DNA from: JAGPHI01 sp036641735
Lineage (GTDB): Bacteria > Bacillota > Clostridia > Oscillospirales > Ruminococcaceae
DNA length: 15,871 nucleotides
Assembly (NCBI GenBank): GCA_036641735.1
Contig: JAVWEG010000052.1
Location: 1-15,871 of the forward strand
Direction: 5' to 3'
A program made the position numbers and the translations under genes. Under the pieces are notes generated by a model. The model worked only from the letters and a program-made list of their open reading frames with translations, was not told where the DNA came from and ran no database searches. This document shows positions 5,506-13,141 of this stretch, piece by piece (within the stretch, counting starts at the first letter, position 1; each line of letters opens with the position of its first letter).

Positions 5506-5769
5506 TTATCCCTGACAGCCAAGCTCGTCCCAGTTTTTAAAATCTTCTGCATCTGCTATAGTAGTAGGATCTATCGGTTCACGCGTTTCATCGGCGGCAC
5601 AAGGCTCTTGCATATTATCGCATTTTTTATCACAAGGCTGTTCGGCTTCATCGTTTGCTACCTCGCGCCACTCGGCGGTAAGCTCGTTTTCACGTTTTTG
5701 TATTAATTTTACGGCTAAAGCGCCTGCTAAAGCGGCTATGCCAACAGCAATTAAATTTTTAAATCTCAT
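5506..5769 (-). CDS. Small membrane-anchored protein with acidic Cys-containing tail
   Basis: An 87-residue protein that I do not recognise by name. Residues about 5-23 (NLIAVGIAALAGALAVKLI) form one N-terminal membrane segment, after which the chain is polar and acidic, with cysteines at 46, 50, 57 and 85 (EQPCDKKCDNMQEPC and LGCQG). It ends in DPTTIADAEDFKNWDELGCQG-like acidic, Trp-containing sequence. The start at 5769 is preferred over 5793 because AAAGGTG lies 6 nt upstream. It has a good promoter just upstream and is followed after 59 bp by the CobW-type GTPase gene in the same direction, so it is probably the first gene of the operon. The cysteines could bind a metal or form disulfides, depending on membrane orientation, which the sequence does not settle. 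No lipobox is seen. Confidence 0.75.
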   Translation of the reverse strand: MRFKNLIAVGIAALAGALAVKLIQKRENELTAEWREVANDEAEQPCDKKCDNMQEPCAADETREPIDPTTIADAEDFKNWDELGCQG

Positions 5770-5795
5770 TTGTTTCACCTTTTCTTTCCGCATTT

Positions 5796-5824
5796 ATTAT
5801 AGCAGATTTGCAATTGTTATACAA
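5796..5824 (-). promoter_or_regulatory. Promoter of the GTPase/metal operon
   Basis: Minus-strand TTGTAT (5819-5824) and perfect TATAAT (5796-5801) with the ideal 17-bp spacer. The start of transcription would be near 5789, about 20 nt before the ATG at 5769. Its -35 box abuts the -35 box of the divergent glycosyltransferase promoter. Confidence 0.7.
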
Positions 5825-5843
5825 TAATGGAATGTGATATAAT
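5814..5843 (+). promoter_or_regulatory. Divergent promoter for the glycosyltransferase gene
   Basis: TTGTTA (5814-5819) and TATAAT (5838-5843) spaced by 18 bp, with TG at 5835-5836 making an extended -10. The leader to the ATG at 5909 would be about 60 nt. The -35 boxes of the two divergent promoters share one base pair and sit in the small palindrome ATTGT-TAT-ACAAT (5813-5825). Confidence 0.6.
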
Positions 5844-5908
5844 TTTTATGGATTTTTAACTATTTTCGTGCTAAAATAATATTATAAATTATGAAAGAGG
5901 GCTTTGCT

Positions 5909-6709
5909 ATGCAGCCGCTTGTAAGTGTGATAATACCGGTATATAACGCAGCTCCCGGGCTTGCGCGCTGTATAGAGAGCGTGCGAAGGCAAAGCTACGA
6001 AAATCTCGAAATATTGCTTGTAAATGATGGCAGTGATGATGCAAGCGGACATATATGCAAAATGTATGCCGATGTGGATAAGCGCATTGTTATGATAGAT
6101 AAACTCAATAGCGGAGTTTCCGCCACGCGCAATATAGCTATCAAACGTGCTACAGGTGCTTATATTCAGTTTGCAGATGCAGACGATTATCTCGTTGAAA
6201 ATGCCACAGAGCTTTTAGTAGCAAGAGCGCAGCAAGCTGCGGCAGATATGGTGATAGCACATTATTACAGAGTGGATAAAGAAGAGGTAAATGTTTACGG
6301 ATTTTTGCAGCGCGGCGATACAATGAACAGAGTGGAATTTGCCAAAGAGCTTATGAGCGCACCTGCCAGCTTTTATTATGGTGTGCTATGGAATAAGCTG
6401 TATCGCGCAAGCATTATTAAAGAGCATAATATTTTATGCAGTGAGGAGCTTAACTGGAGCGAGGATTTTTTGTTTAATCTTGAGTTTATTCGCTTTTCAC
6501 AGCATTTTGCGGCGCTTACACAGCCTGTTTATTATTATGTAAAAAACAATAGCGGTATATGCGCCACGGCGATAAATTGGCGCAATATTATGTCTACAAA
6601 GCGCAATCTGTTTGCATATTATAAGGCATTGTACATAAAGCTTGGATTATATGAAAAATATCGTTTGCAGATATACAAATATCTTATTGCAGGAGCAGAA
6701 CACGGATAA
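5909..6709 (+). CDS. Family 2 (GT-A) glycosyltransferase
   Basis: A 266-residue glycosyltransferase that transfers a sugar from a nucleotide-sugar donor, probably to a surface polysaccharide or glycolipid at the inner face of the membrane; donor and acceptor cannot be read from the sequence. The N-terminal GT-A fold is clear: VSVIIPVYNAAPGLARCIES (5-24), LLVNDGSDD (36-44), LNSGVSATRNIAIKRATG (67-83) and FADADDYL (88-95), which holds the D-x-D metal site. The C-terminal third (WNKLYRASIIKE, then SEDFLFNLEFI) carries the E-D acid pair typical of GT2 enzymes. No transmembrane segment is evident. The ATG at 5909 follows AAAGAGG by 8 nt; an ATG 18 bp upstream overlaps that ribosome site and is rejected. 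It is shorter than many relatives (about 300-350 residues) but ends cleanly. It is a single gene, divergent from the metal operon and convergent with the DUF554 gene. Confidence 0.87.
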   Translation: MQPLVSVIIPVYNAAPGLARCIESVRRQSYENLEILLVNDGSDDASGHICKMYADVDKRIVMIDKLNSGVSATRNIAIKRATGAYIQFADADDYLVENATELLVARAQQAAADMVIAHYYRVDKEEVNVYGFLQRGDTMNRVEFAKELMSAPASFYYGVLWNKLYRASIIKEHNILCSEELNWSEDFLFNLEFIRFSQHFAALTQPVYYYVKNNSGICATAINWRNIMSTKRNLFAYYKALYIKLGLYEKYRLQIYKYLIAGAEHG

Positions 6710-6719
6710 ATTTGTAACC

Positions 6720-7433
6720 TTAAAAAGGCAAATTAGGTATTAGGCTAAGCAATAATACTACGGGCAAAGCAGGCAGCATATTAGCGGTTTTTATTTTAGT
6801 ATCGGCTATAAAGTTAAACCCAATGCACAGCACAAGGGCAAATCCCACGGCGCATAAATTATTGAGCAATTCGCTTGTAAGATACGGCTGTAACAGCCCT
6901 GCCAAAAGTGTAATACTGCCTTGATATATAAACACGGGGATAGCGGTAAATATTACTCCTCCGCCAAGAGTAGCGCCAAGCACTACACTGGAAATGCCAT
7001 CTAAAAGGCTCTTTGTAAGCAGCACGGAGATATCGCCGCGCAGCCCGTCATTAAGCGCGCCTATTATTGCCATAGCACCTACACAATAAATAAGCGTGCC
7101 GTTTACAAAGCTTGCGGCAAAGCCCGAGGTGCCGCATTTGCGCTCGAGCTTTGAGGCGAAATGTGCTAAATGCTCGTCTATATGCAGTGCTTCGCCGATA
7201 AAAGTACCCAGTACTAAGCTGATTATCAGCAAAAGCTCGCCGCCGCTTGCAAGCTTGCCGTCTTTTATTGTAAACATAGAGCTGATTACTCCATTAATGC
7301 CAAGTATCAGCACAGCTAATCCAAGAGCCTTATTAATGGATTTTTCAAAGGTGGGGTTTATTGCTTTTTTAGCAGCTAAACCTATAATTCCACCTATTAT
7401 TATTGCAATGGAATTTATTATTGTGCCAAGCAT
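6720..7433 (-). CDS. DUF554 family integral membrane protein
   Basis: A 237-residue polytopic membrane protein of the DUF554 family (YdfK/YqgA-like), whose function is not established. The start MLGTIINSIAIIIGGIIGLAAKK is the family's characteristic opening, with a Gly-rich first helix. Further hydrophobic segments lie at about residues 37-48, 66-82, 110-125, 140-160, 160-180, 190-205 and 215-233. FVNGTLIYCVGAMAIIGALNDGLRGD (about 109-134) is the other family hallmark, with conserved C-V-G-A-M-A-I-x-G. The length is normal. The ATG at 7433 follows AGAGGTG by 5 nt. It lies 10 bp after the recG stop and is probably the last gene of the lepA-recG transcription unit. No strong terminator is visible between it and the convergent glycosyltransferase gene. 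Confidence 0.88.
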   Translation of the reverse strand: MLGTIINSIAIIIGGIIGLAAKKAINPTFEKSINKALGLAVLILGINGVISSMFTIKDGKLASGGELLLIISLVLGTFIGEALHIDEHLAHFASKLERKCGTSGFAASFVNGTLIYCVGAMAIIGALNDGLRGDISVLLTKSLLDGISSVVLGATLGGGVIFTAIPVFIYQGSITLLAGLLQPYLTSELLNNLCAVGFALVLCIGFNFIADTKIKTANMLPALPVVLLLSLIPNLPF

Positions 7434-7443
7434 ATTTTCACCT

Positions 7444-9422
7444 CTAATTGCCTGTGAGACGCTCTTTAAACAGAGCGTCCACGGCTTTTTTTAATTCCGT
7501 ATGATTACTAAGCTCGGGATCTTGATTATTTATATCCACAGCTTCTTTTTGCGCGGCATATAAAATGCGGCTGTCTTTGGCAAGGTCTGCAATTTTAAGC
7601 TGAGGTAAGCCGTGCTGTCTGTCGCCGAAGAAATCTCCCGGGCCGCGCGTTTCAAGGTCATATTTAGCCACTTCAAACCCGTCTTGATTATGGCACAAAA
7701 AGGATAGCCGCTTTTGTACGCTTTCGTTTGTGTTGTCGCTGATAAGTATACAGTATGCGTCCTTGCTGTTGCGCCCTACACGTCCGCGAAGCTGATGCAG
7801 TGCGGATAAGCCGTAGCGCTCGGCATTTTCTATCACCATAATAGTGGCATTTTTTACATCTACTCCTACTTCTATTACGGTAGTGGATACTAGCACATCA
7901 AGCTCACCGTCTGCAAAGCTTTGCATTACCCTTGCTTTGTCATCAGCCTTTAGCCTACCGTGCATCAGCCCTACGCGCGCACCTTTTAATAAGGGCTTTG
8001 CCGTATTTTCGTAATACTGTGTCACGGCTGCAAGCTCGCTTTCATTATCATCTATAAGCGGACATACTATATAGCATTGCTCGCCGAGTGCGATATGCTC
8101 TAAAAGAAATCCATACATATCGCGCCGTTTTTTGCCTGTAACACTATAGGTTTTTATTTTGCGCCTGCCGGGGGGCAGCTCATCAAGTATNNNNNNNNNN
8201 CACTCATTACAAGCAAATGCGGATTATCTGCCTTGCTTGCAAGCAAGCTGCGCTGGCGCACACCAAAGCGGTGCTGTTCGTCTGTAATGGCAAATCCCAA
8301 TCGCGCAAAATTCACTTTGCCCTCTATCACAGCGTGAGTGCCTATCACCAAATTTATTTCTCCGCTCGATATCTGCGCCAATACTGCTTTGCGATTTGCA
8401 CCTTTTACACTGCCCGAAAGCAAAGCTACTTTAATGCCAAAGGGCGCTAAAAGCTGTGAGAGCGTGGCAGTGTGCTGACGTGCCAATATCTCCGTAGGCA
8501 CCATAAGTACGCTTTGATATCCGTTTTTATGCGCCAAATAAATGCCTGCGGCAGCTACCACTGTTTTGCCACTGCCTACATCACCCTGCAAAAGCCTGTT
8601 CATCGGGGTTTGCTGTATTAGGTCAAGGCGTAGCTCGTTTGCACTGCGCACTTGCGCTGAGGTGGGTTTAAAAGGCATTGCCGCCCAAAAATCGTCTAAA
8701 GGAGCATCGTGCATTGCAGCACCTGTAAGCGCACGGCCGCGTTTTCGCAAATTAAGCATACCGAGCTGTAAGCACAATAGCTCATCAAATATCAGCCGTC
8801 TGCGTGCCGCTTTAATATCGTCTGTGCTTTGCGGACAATGTATTTTATGTAGTGCTGCTATGCGCGAGCAAAGCTTGTACCTTGCGATAATTTCGTTAGG
8901 CAAGGTTTCTGCAATGTCGGGCATTATTGCAAACGCGTTTTTTACACATTTGGCAATATAAGCGGAGGTAAGCCCCTGTGTAAGCGGATATACAGGGACA
9001 AACGGCGATATAGAAGCCTTTTTACAAGATAAAACGGCAGGGCTTATCATCTCGCGCACGGCGAGATTTCCGCCTATTTTGCCATAAAAAAGATATTGAC
9101 TGTCTATCTCTAAGGCCGCCAAAGCGTATGGATTGTTAAACCAAGTAAGGGTGAGCGCCGCTGTTTCGTCTCCTGCCGAGGCTTTGTACATAGATTTGCC
9201 GCCGCGCACGCGCACAGCGCCTGTTTTGCCGAAAACTACTGCTTTTACCACGCATTTAATATCGTATGGGGCGCTTGCCAAAGGATAAATCTCGGAGTAA
9301 TCTACGTAATCGCGCGGATAGTAGCATAGTAAATCCTCGGCTGTAAAAATGCCGAGCTTATTAAGGCGCAAGGCGGATTTTTCCCCAACACCCTTTACAA
9401 ACTGCACCTTAATAATCGTCAT
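7444..9422 (-). CDS. recG: ATP-dependent DNA helicase RecG, interrupted by an assembly gap
   Basis: RecG reverses stalled replication forks and processes branched recombination intermediates using ATP. The coding sequence is broken only by ten N at 8191-8200. From the ATG at 9422: wedge/OB domain (KGVGEKSALRLNKLGI, 10-25; CYYPRDYVDYS, 33-43), Walker A GDVGSGKT (280-287), DEQH box (381-384), ending HLLVMS just before the gap. After the gap, in the right frame, come LDELPPGRR, MHGRLKADDK, STTVIEVGVDV, QLRGRVGR and the RecG-specific ETRGPGDFFGDRQHGLP. The missing piece is the conserved A-T-P-I-P-R-T-L-A ... G-D-L-D-V-S block, about 19 residues. Filled, the protein would be about 674 residues, normal for RecG. 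The start is awkward: GGGGAG touches the ATG directly, and a TTG (9434) lies upstream. It is the sixth gene of the lepA-DUF554 run. Confidence 0.93.
8191..8200. other. Assembly gap (ten N) of wrong length
   Basis: Ten N replace part of recG. The coding frame reads one base (G of an Ala codon) past VMS on one side and resumes exactly at a codon boundary (ATA CTT GAT GAG) on the other. An intact gene needs a gap length that is 2 modulo 3, whereas 10 is 1 modulo 3. The expected missing sequence is about 56 bp (19 codons less one base), so the N run is a placeholder. Confidence 0.93.
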
Positions 9423-9442
9423 CTCCCCACACAATAATATAA

Positions 9443-9489
9443 CAATAGTGAATAGAAAATAGCTTTTTGCTATTCACTATCCACTATTG
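9443..9489. repeat. Inverted repeat with alternative pairings between fakA and recG
   Basis: ATAGTGAATAG (9445-9455) is the perfect reverse complement of CTATTCACTAT (9470-9480). The overlapping CAATAGTG (9443-9450) also pairs perfectly with CACTATTG (9482-9489), and an inner AATAGC (9458-9463) pairs with GCTATT (9469-9474) around TTTTT. These structures exclude one another in part. On the minus strand this reads as slightly varied copies of ATAGTGR followed by the opposite arm. No U-tract follows, so it is not a standard terminator. It fills most of the only sizeable gap (84 bp) in the operon. Confidence 0.7.
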
Positions 9490-9506
9490 CAAGTTTATTT
9501 TTACTT

Positions 9507-11198
9507 TTATTCCACGCTAATCATATAGTAATACACAGGCTGACCGCCATTTAAATGTGTTACCTCAACATTGGCAGGACATTTGGCACGCACAAGCTCC
9601 GTAGTGCGCTCTGCATCCTCTTCATCTACATCACAGCCCGAAATCACAGTGATAAAGCTAGTGTCTTTATTGCACATAGAGCGTGCAAGGCGGTAAGTGC
9701 TTTTGGCAATATCTGTGCCTGTAGCTACCAGCTTACCGTTTTCAAGAGCCAATATTTCACCTTTTTTAATCTTTTTGCCGTCAAAATCACTGTTGCGAGC
9801 GGCAAAGGTGATAAGCCCTGTCTGCACCTTGTCTGCGGATTTCATCATATTGATGGTATTGTCGGTTTCGCTTGCATCACCGTCAAAATTAAGCATTGCT
9901 GTAATGCCCTGCGGAATGGTGCGTGTGGGCAATACCACAATTTTGCGGTCTGCTATTTTTTGCGCCATTTCGGCAGCCATAATTATATTTTTATTATTTG
10001 GCAATACATACACGGTTTTTGCACCTACGGACTGCACGGCATCTACTATATCTTCGGTAGACGGATTCATCGTCTGTCCGCCGGATACTACAGCATCTGC
10101 GCCGAGGTCTTGGAAAATTGTGCGCAAGCCCTCGCCTGCGGCAACAGCTACAAAACCAAAGCTGCGTGTGTCATCTACAGCGGCATAGGCAAATTCGCAT
10201 ACTTCGTTTTTAGCTTCTGCATCAGCTTGCTTTTTAAGCCCCTGTCCCTGACTTTGACGAGATAAAAACTGCTCGTGCATATTTTCTATCTTCATACTTG
10301 TAAGATAGCCGTGTTCTACAGCTTTAGATAAAATCTTGCCCGGATCCTGCGTATGAACGTGGCATTTGATGATTTCATCATCATCTACCACCACTACGCT
10401 GTCTCCGTTAGATTCCAAAAATGCACGCAAACGCTCTGCATTGGCAGCATCGCTCTTGTTTACAAGAAACTCTGTGCAATATCCGTTTACTATATCCTCT
10501 ACGTCCATAAGGTCGTCGGCATATACGCCTTTACCTGCGGCACTGGAGGAAAGCTTTGCCTTTTTTTCGGGTGCTTCGTCGCAAGCTATAATGCAGTCGT
10601 CTTTAATAACAGAGAGCATACCTGCGAAAATATACATAAGCCCTTGTCCGCCTGCATCTACTACACCTGCTTTTTTGAGGACAGGGAGCTGCTCGGGGGT
10701 ATTATCAAGCGCACGCTGCGCACTTGCGCATACTAATTGCCATAGCTCTGTTTCGTCTTTGATAGAGCTTGCGCTTGCATCCTCGCTTGCCACACGCGCC
10801 ACTGTAAGCATTGTACCCTCGGTAGGCTTCATTACAGCTTTGTACGCGCCCTCTACACCTTTTTCAAGTGCTAAGAGCAAATCCGAAGTATCTGCGTTTT
10901 TTTTGCCCGATAATGCTTTGGAAAAGCCGCGAAACAAAAGGCTTGAGATAACTCCCGAGTTGCCTCGCGCACCGCGCAGCATAGCAGAAGCCGTGGTTTG
11001 CGCAGCTTTTTCTACTGTGCAATCGTCGGGCAGCTTTAAAAGCTCTGCTCTTGCGGCATTTATCGTCATACTCATATTAGTGCCTGTGTCACCGTCCGGT
11101 ACGGGGAATACATTAAGCTCATCTACATAAGCTTTTTGGTTATCAAGATGGTTTGCGCCTGATATAATACTGTCTCTTAATTTTTTACCTGTAATCAT
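9507..11198 (-). CDS. fakA: Fatty acid kinase subunit FakA (DAK2-domain protein YloV)
   Basis: A 563-residue cytoplasmic ATP-dependent kinase subunit. With a FakB fatty-acid carrier, it phosphorylates exogenous fatty acids to acyl phosphates that feed phospholipid synthesis; no fakB is present in the window. The N-terminal DhaL/DAK2 domain (about 1-200) shows NVFPVPDGDTGTNMSMT (29-45), whose Asp35 and Asp37 ligate the ATP-bound Mg2+, then ARGNSGVISS (76-85) and VDAGGQGLMYI (175-185). The middle domain (about 220-310) has GYCTEFLV and IKCHVHTQDPGK. The C-terminal domain includes SGGQTMNPSTEDI and VLPNNKNIIMAAEMA, both characteristic of YloV/FakA. The length is normal. The ATG at 11198 follows AGAGGTG by 9 nt. 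yloU lies 23 bp upstream, the classical pairing, and recG follows, also a common order in Bacillota. Confidence 0.93.
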   Translation of the reverse strand: MITGKKLRDSIISGANHLDNQKAYVDELNVFPVPDGDTGTNMSMTINAARAELLKLPDDCTVEKAAQTTASAMLRGARGNSGVISSLLFRGFSKALSGKKNADTSDLLLALEKGVEGAYKAVMKPTEGTMLTVARVASEDASASSIKDETELWQLVCASAQRALDNTPEQLPVLKKAGVVDAGGQGLMYIFAGMLSVIKDDCIIACDEAPEKKAKLSSSAAGKGVYADDLMDVEDIVNGYCTEFLVNKSDAANAERLRAFLESNGDSVVVVDDDEIIKCHVHTQDPGKILSKAVEHGYLTSMKIENMHEQFLSRQSQGQGLKKQADAEAKNEVCEFAYAAVDDTRSFGFVAVAAGEGLRTIFQDLGADAVVSGGQTMNPSTEDIVDAVQSVGAKTVYVLPNNKNIIMAAEMAQKIADRKIVVLPTRTIPQGITAMLNFDGDASETDNTINMMKSADKVQTGLITFAARNSDFDGKKIKKGEILALENGKLVATGTDIAKSTYRLARSMCNKDTSFITVISGCDVDEEDAERTTELVRAKCPANVEVTHLNGGQPVYYYMISVE

Positions 11199-11221
11199 TA
11201 CTATATTTCACCTCTATGTGT

Positions 11222-11575
11222 TTATAAGGAAACTATGTCGTCTACCGACACATCGATGCGCTGTACTGTAAGCGCCGTAGCTTCCTCTACGGCATATTTT
11301 ACTTTATGAGTAATGCTTTTAACTATTGCGGAAATATTAAGACCGTATGTTACTTTAATATGAAGCTCTATAATAAGCCGCCCGTTATCCTCGGTAACGC
11401 GTACACCCTTATCGGGGAAATTGTCTCCGAACACCAAAGACCTCACGCTGTCCTGCGTGCTGCCCGATGCCATACCGGCTACTCCGTAGCAGCTCTGTGC
11501 TGCCGCGCTTACAAGCCCCGCAAAATAATCTTCGGTAATGCAAACCTTGCCAAGTGTATTGTAAAACTTTATCAC
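11222..11575 (-). CDS. yloU: Asp23/Gls24 family protein YloU
   Basis: A 117-residue Asp23/Gls24 (DUF322) protein. The family is associated with envelope stress and membrane attachment, but the biochemical role of YloU is not known. The sequence shows ITEDYFAGLVSAAAQSCYGVAGMAS near the N terminus (family pattern I-s-x-x-v-i-x-x-i-a-x-x-x-x-x-G-V-x-G-M), GVRVTEDNGRLIIELHIKVTYGLNI in the middle, and VKYAVEEATALTVQRIDVSVDDI at the C terminus, all matching the YloU subgroup. The start is taken as the GTG at 11575 because AAGGAG lies 8 nt upstream; a GTG at 11584 overlaps that ribosome site. It precedes fakA by 23 bp and follows the lipoprotein gene by 12 bp. The adjacency with fakA is conserved in Bacillota and supports a link to membrane lipid metabolism. 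Confidence 0.9.
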   Translation of the reverse strand: MIKFYNTLGKVCITEDYFAGLVSAAAQSCYGVAGMASGSTQDSVRSLVFGDNFPDKGVRVTEDNGRLIIELHIKVTYGLNISAIVKSITHKVKYAVEEATALTVQRIDVSVDDIVSL

Positions 11576-11587
11576 GCGTATCACTCC

Positions 11588-13141
11588 TTACTTAATATTC
11601 ATTGTATCCTGCGTTTTAGCATCTGTACATTCAAGAGCATCCATATTGAAAAACACATCTGTTATACAAGGTATTATACCGTGGACGTTCTTAGTGGTAA
11701 CAAGAGAGCCACATCGCCAAAGCAGCGGTATATATGGCATCTCACGCGCAAAAATCTGCTCAAAGGCAGGGGCGTTAGTACTGTTTTCTTTGAAGGCGGA
11801 GTATGCGGCAATAAGCTCTTCGCTCATCGAGATGCCGCTGCTTACTGCGCCTCCTTGTAAAAATGGTACTAAATCCATATTATTATACATCTTTATCTCG
11901 CCGATGTACATATCAAATTCGCCTGCGGCAATTTTTTGTGTGTAAATATCAAAATTATCCGTCTCAATAATGTTTACATATATTCCGTTTTGTCCGAGAT
12001 GCTCTTTGATAAGATTGGCGGTATAGCGCTTATAAGTGCTGTTTGAGTACACAAGCAGCTCTAGCTCCAATCGCTTTTTCTTTTTATTATAATATCCATC
12101 AAGAGAGTTTTTATCAAAACCGAGCGAAGTGATAAGCGCATCTGCACTTGCGATATCGGCATTTGGCATAAGTAATTGCTGTGATGAAACACAAGGGTAC
12201 AAGCTATTTATCGCACCTGTGGCAGGATATGCTCTTGAATAATAGCATTTATCGGCAATAAGCTGTCTATCAAGCATTGCATTTATTGCTTTGCGCCCGT
12301 CAGGATAAGACAATATGCTGTTTTCGCCTCGTTTTGAATTAAGCCCTATAAAAACAAGATTGTTCATTTTGTAAAACGATTGCAAGCTTGTAGTGGTAGA
12401 TGAGGAATTATTTTCCTGCTCCGTAGCGTATAAGCTTACTTCGCCTACACTAAGTGCATTTATTATTTCATCAAAGCTGTCTACGCTCTTTAGCTTTATT
12501 GTTTCAGGCAATATCGGAGTAGCGCTTTTAGTAGCTTCATTTCGGCGCAAAAGATTTTCGTCAAACGAATATCGTCCCGATGACATAGGTGTGCCGCTTG
12601 CAATATCCGAAGCTTTTATCACAGGCAGGCATAATAAATATGCAAACAAGCTGTCGGGCGCAAGCAAGGTAATATTTACATTGCCTTGTGCTATCTCTAT
12701 TTTATCAATATTGGCAAGCTGTGCTTTATATAATACGTTTGTGCGTGCCGCATTTATGCAAGCGGCGATATCCTCGGCGCTCACATTTGTGCCGTCCTTG
12801 TAAGTATAGCTTGTGTCGGGATATATGGTAACGTTAAGACCGTTTATCCGCACATCGCTTACCGCTCGCATTTGCAATGTCATATCAGGCGCAATCTGTA
12901 TCATCTTTTCGTACAATAAATCACACAATTGCAAAGTAATATTGTTTTGCGTAAGATAAGGGTTAAGCCCACCTTGCTCGCTGTAAGCCAAAATAAGCGG
13001 AGTATCGCTTTTAATAGTGTCGTCGGCTGATGGCTCGCTCGACGGCGCATTTGCAATAACTTCTTTATTGTCTTTATTACAGCTCGTAAAGCATATAGAT
13101 ATTGCGCATAAAAGCGCTATATAGCGAAGCTTATTTTTCAT
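11588..13141 (-). CDS. Oligopeptide-type (SBP_bac_5) solute-binding lipoprotein
   Basis: A 517-residue extracytoplasmic lipoprotein of the family-5 solute-binding proteins (DppA/OppA type), which normally hand peptides, nickel or similar ligands to an ABC importer. The N terminus (MKNKLRYIALLCAISICFTSC) is a lipoprotein signal peptide with FTSC as lipobox and Cys21 as the lipid-modified residue, followed by a Ser/Asp-rich linker. The mature part shows GGLNPYLTQNNITLQLCDLLYEKM (about 54-77), a YKDGTNVSAEDI segment near 114-125 typical of the family, NNLVFIGLNSKRGENS and FDMYIGEIKMYN. No permease or ATPase gene is adjacent, so it is an orphan binding protein. The ATG at 13141 overlaps the ymdB stop by 4 bp (ATGA) and has GAGGGTG 6 nt upstream, so translation is probably coupled. 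The ligand is unknown. Confidence 0.87.
   Translation of the reverse strand: MKNKLRYIALLCAISICFTSCNKDNKEVIANAPSSEPSADDTIKSDTPLILAYSEQGGLNPYLTQNNITLQLCDLLYEKMIQIAPDMTLQMRAVSDVRINGLNVTIYPDTSYTYKDGTNVSAEDIAACINAARTNVLYKAQLANIDKIEIAQGNVNITLLAPDSLFAYLLCLPVIKASDIASGTPMSSGRYSFDENLLRRNEATKSATPILPETIKLKSVDSFDEIINALSVGEVSLYATEQENNSSSTTTSLQSFYKMNNLVFIGLNSKRGENSILSYPDGRKAINAMLDRQLIADKCYYSRAYPATGAINSLYPCVSSQQLLMPNADIASADALITSLGFDKNSLDGYYNKKKKRLELELLVYSNSTYKRYTANLIKEHLGQNGIYVNIIETDNFDIYTQKIAAGEFDMYIGEIKMYNNMDLVPFLQGGAVSSGISMSEELIAAYSAFKENSTNAPAFEQIFAREMPYIPLLWRCGSLVTTKNVHGIIPCITDVFFNMDALECTDAKTQDTMNIK

Noticed and set aside
6709..6734. Terminator between the glycosyltransferase and DUF554 genes
   Set aside because: AATTTG...CAAATT with an inner CCTT-AAA-AAGG can fold only with a 3-nt bulge, is AT-rich and lacks a T-tract on either strand.
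7444..9434. recG as a true pseudogene or as two genes
   Set aside because: The break coincides with an N run, frames are intact to both edges, and the missing part matches the expected length of a conserved block.
9555..11130. Several plus-strand open frames of 127-254 codons opposite fakA
   Set aside because: They are shadow frames of a well-supported gene, Ser/Thr/Ala- or Cys/His-rich without any family signature or ribosome site.
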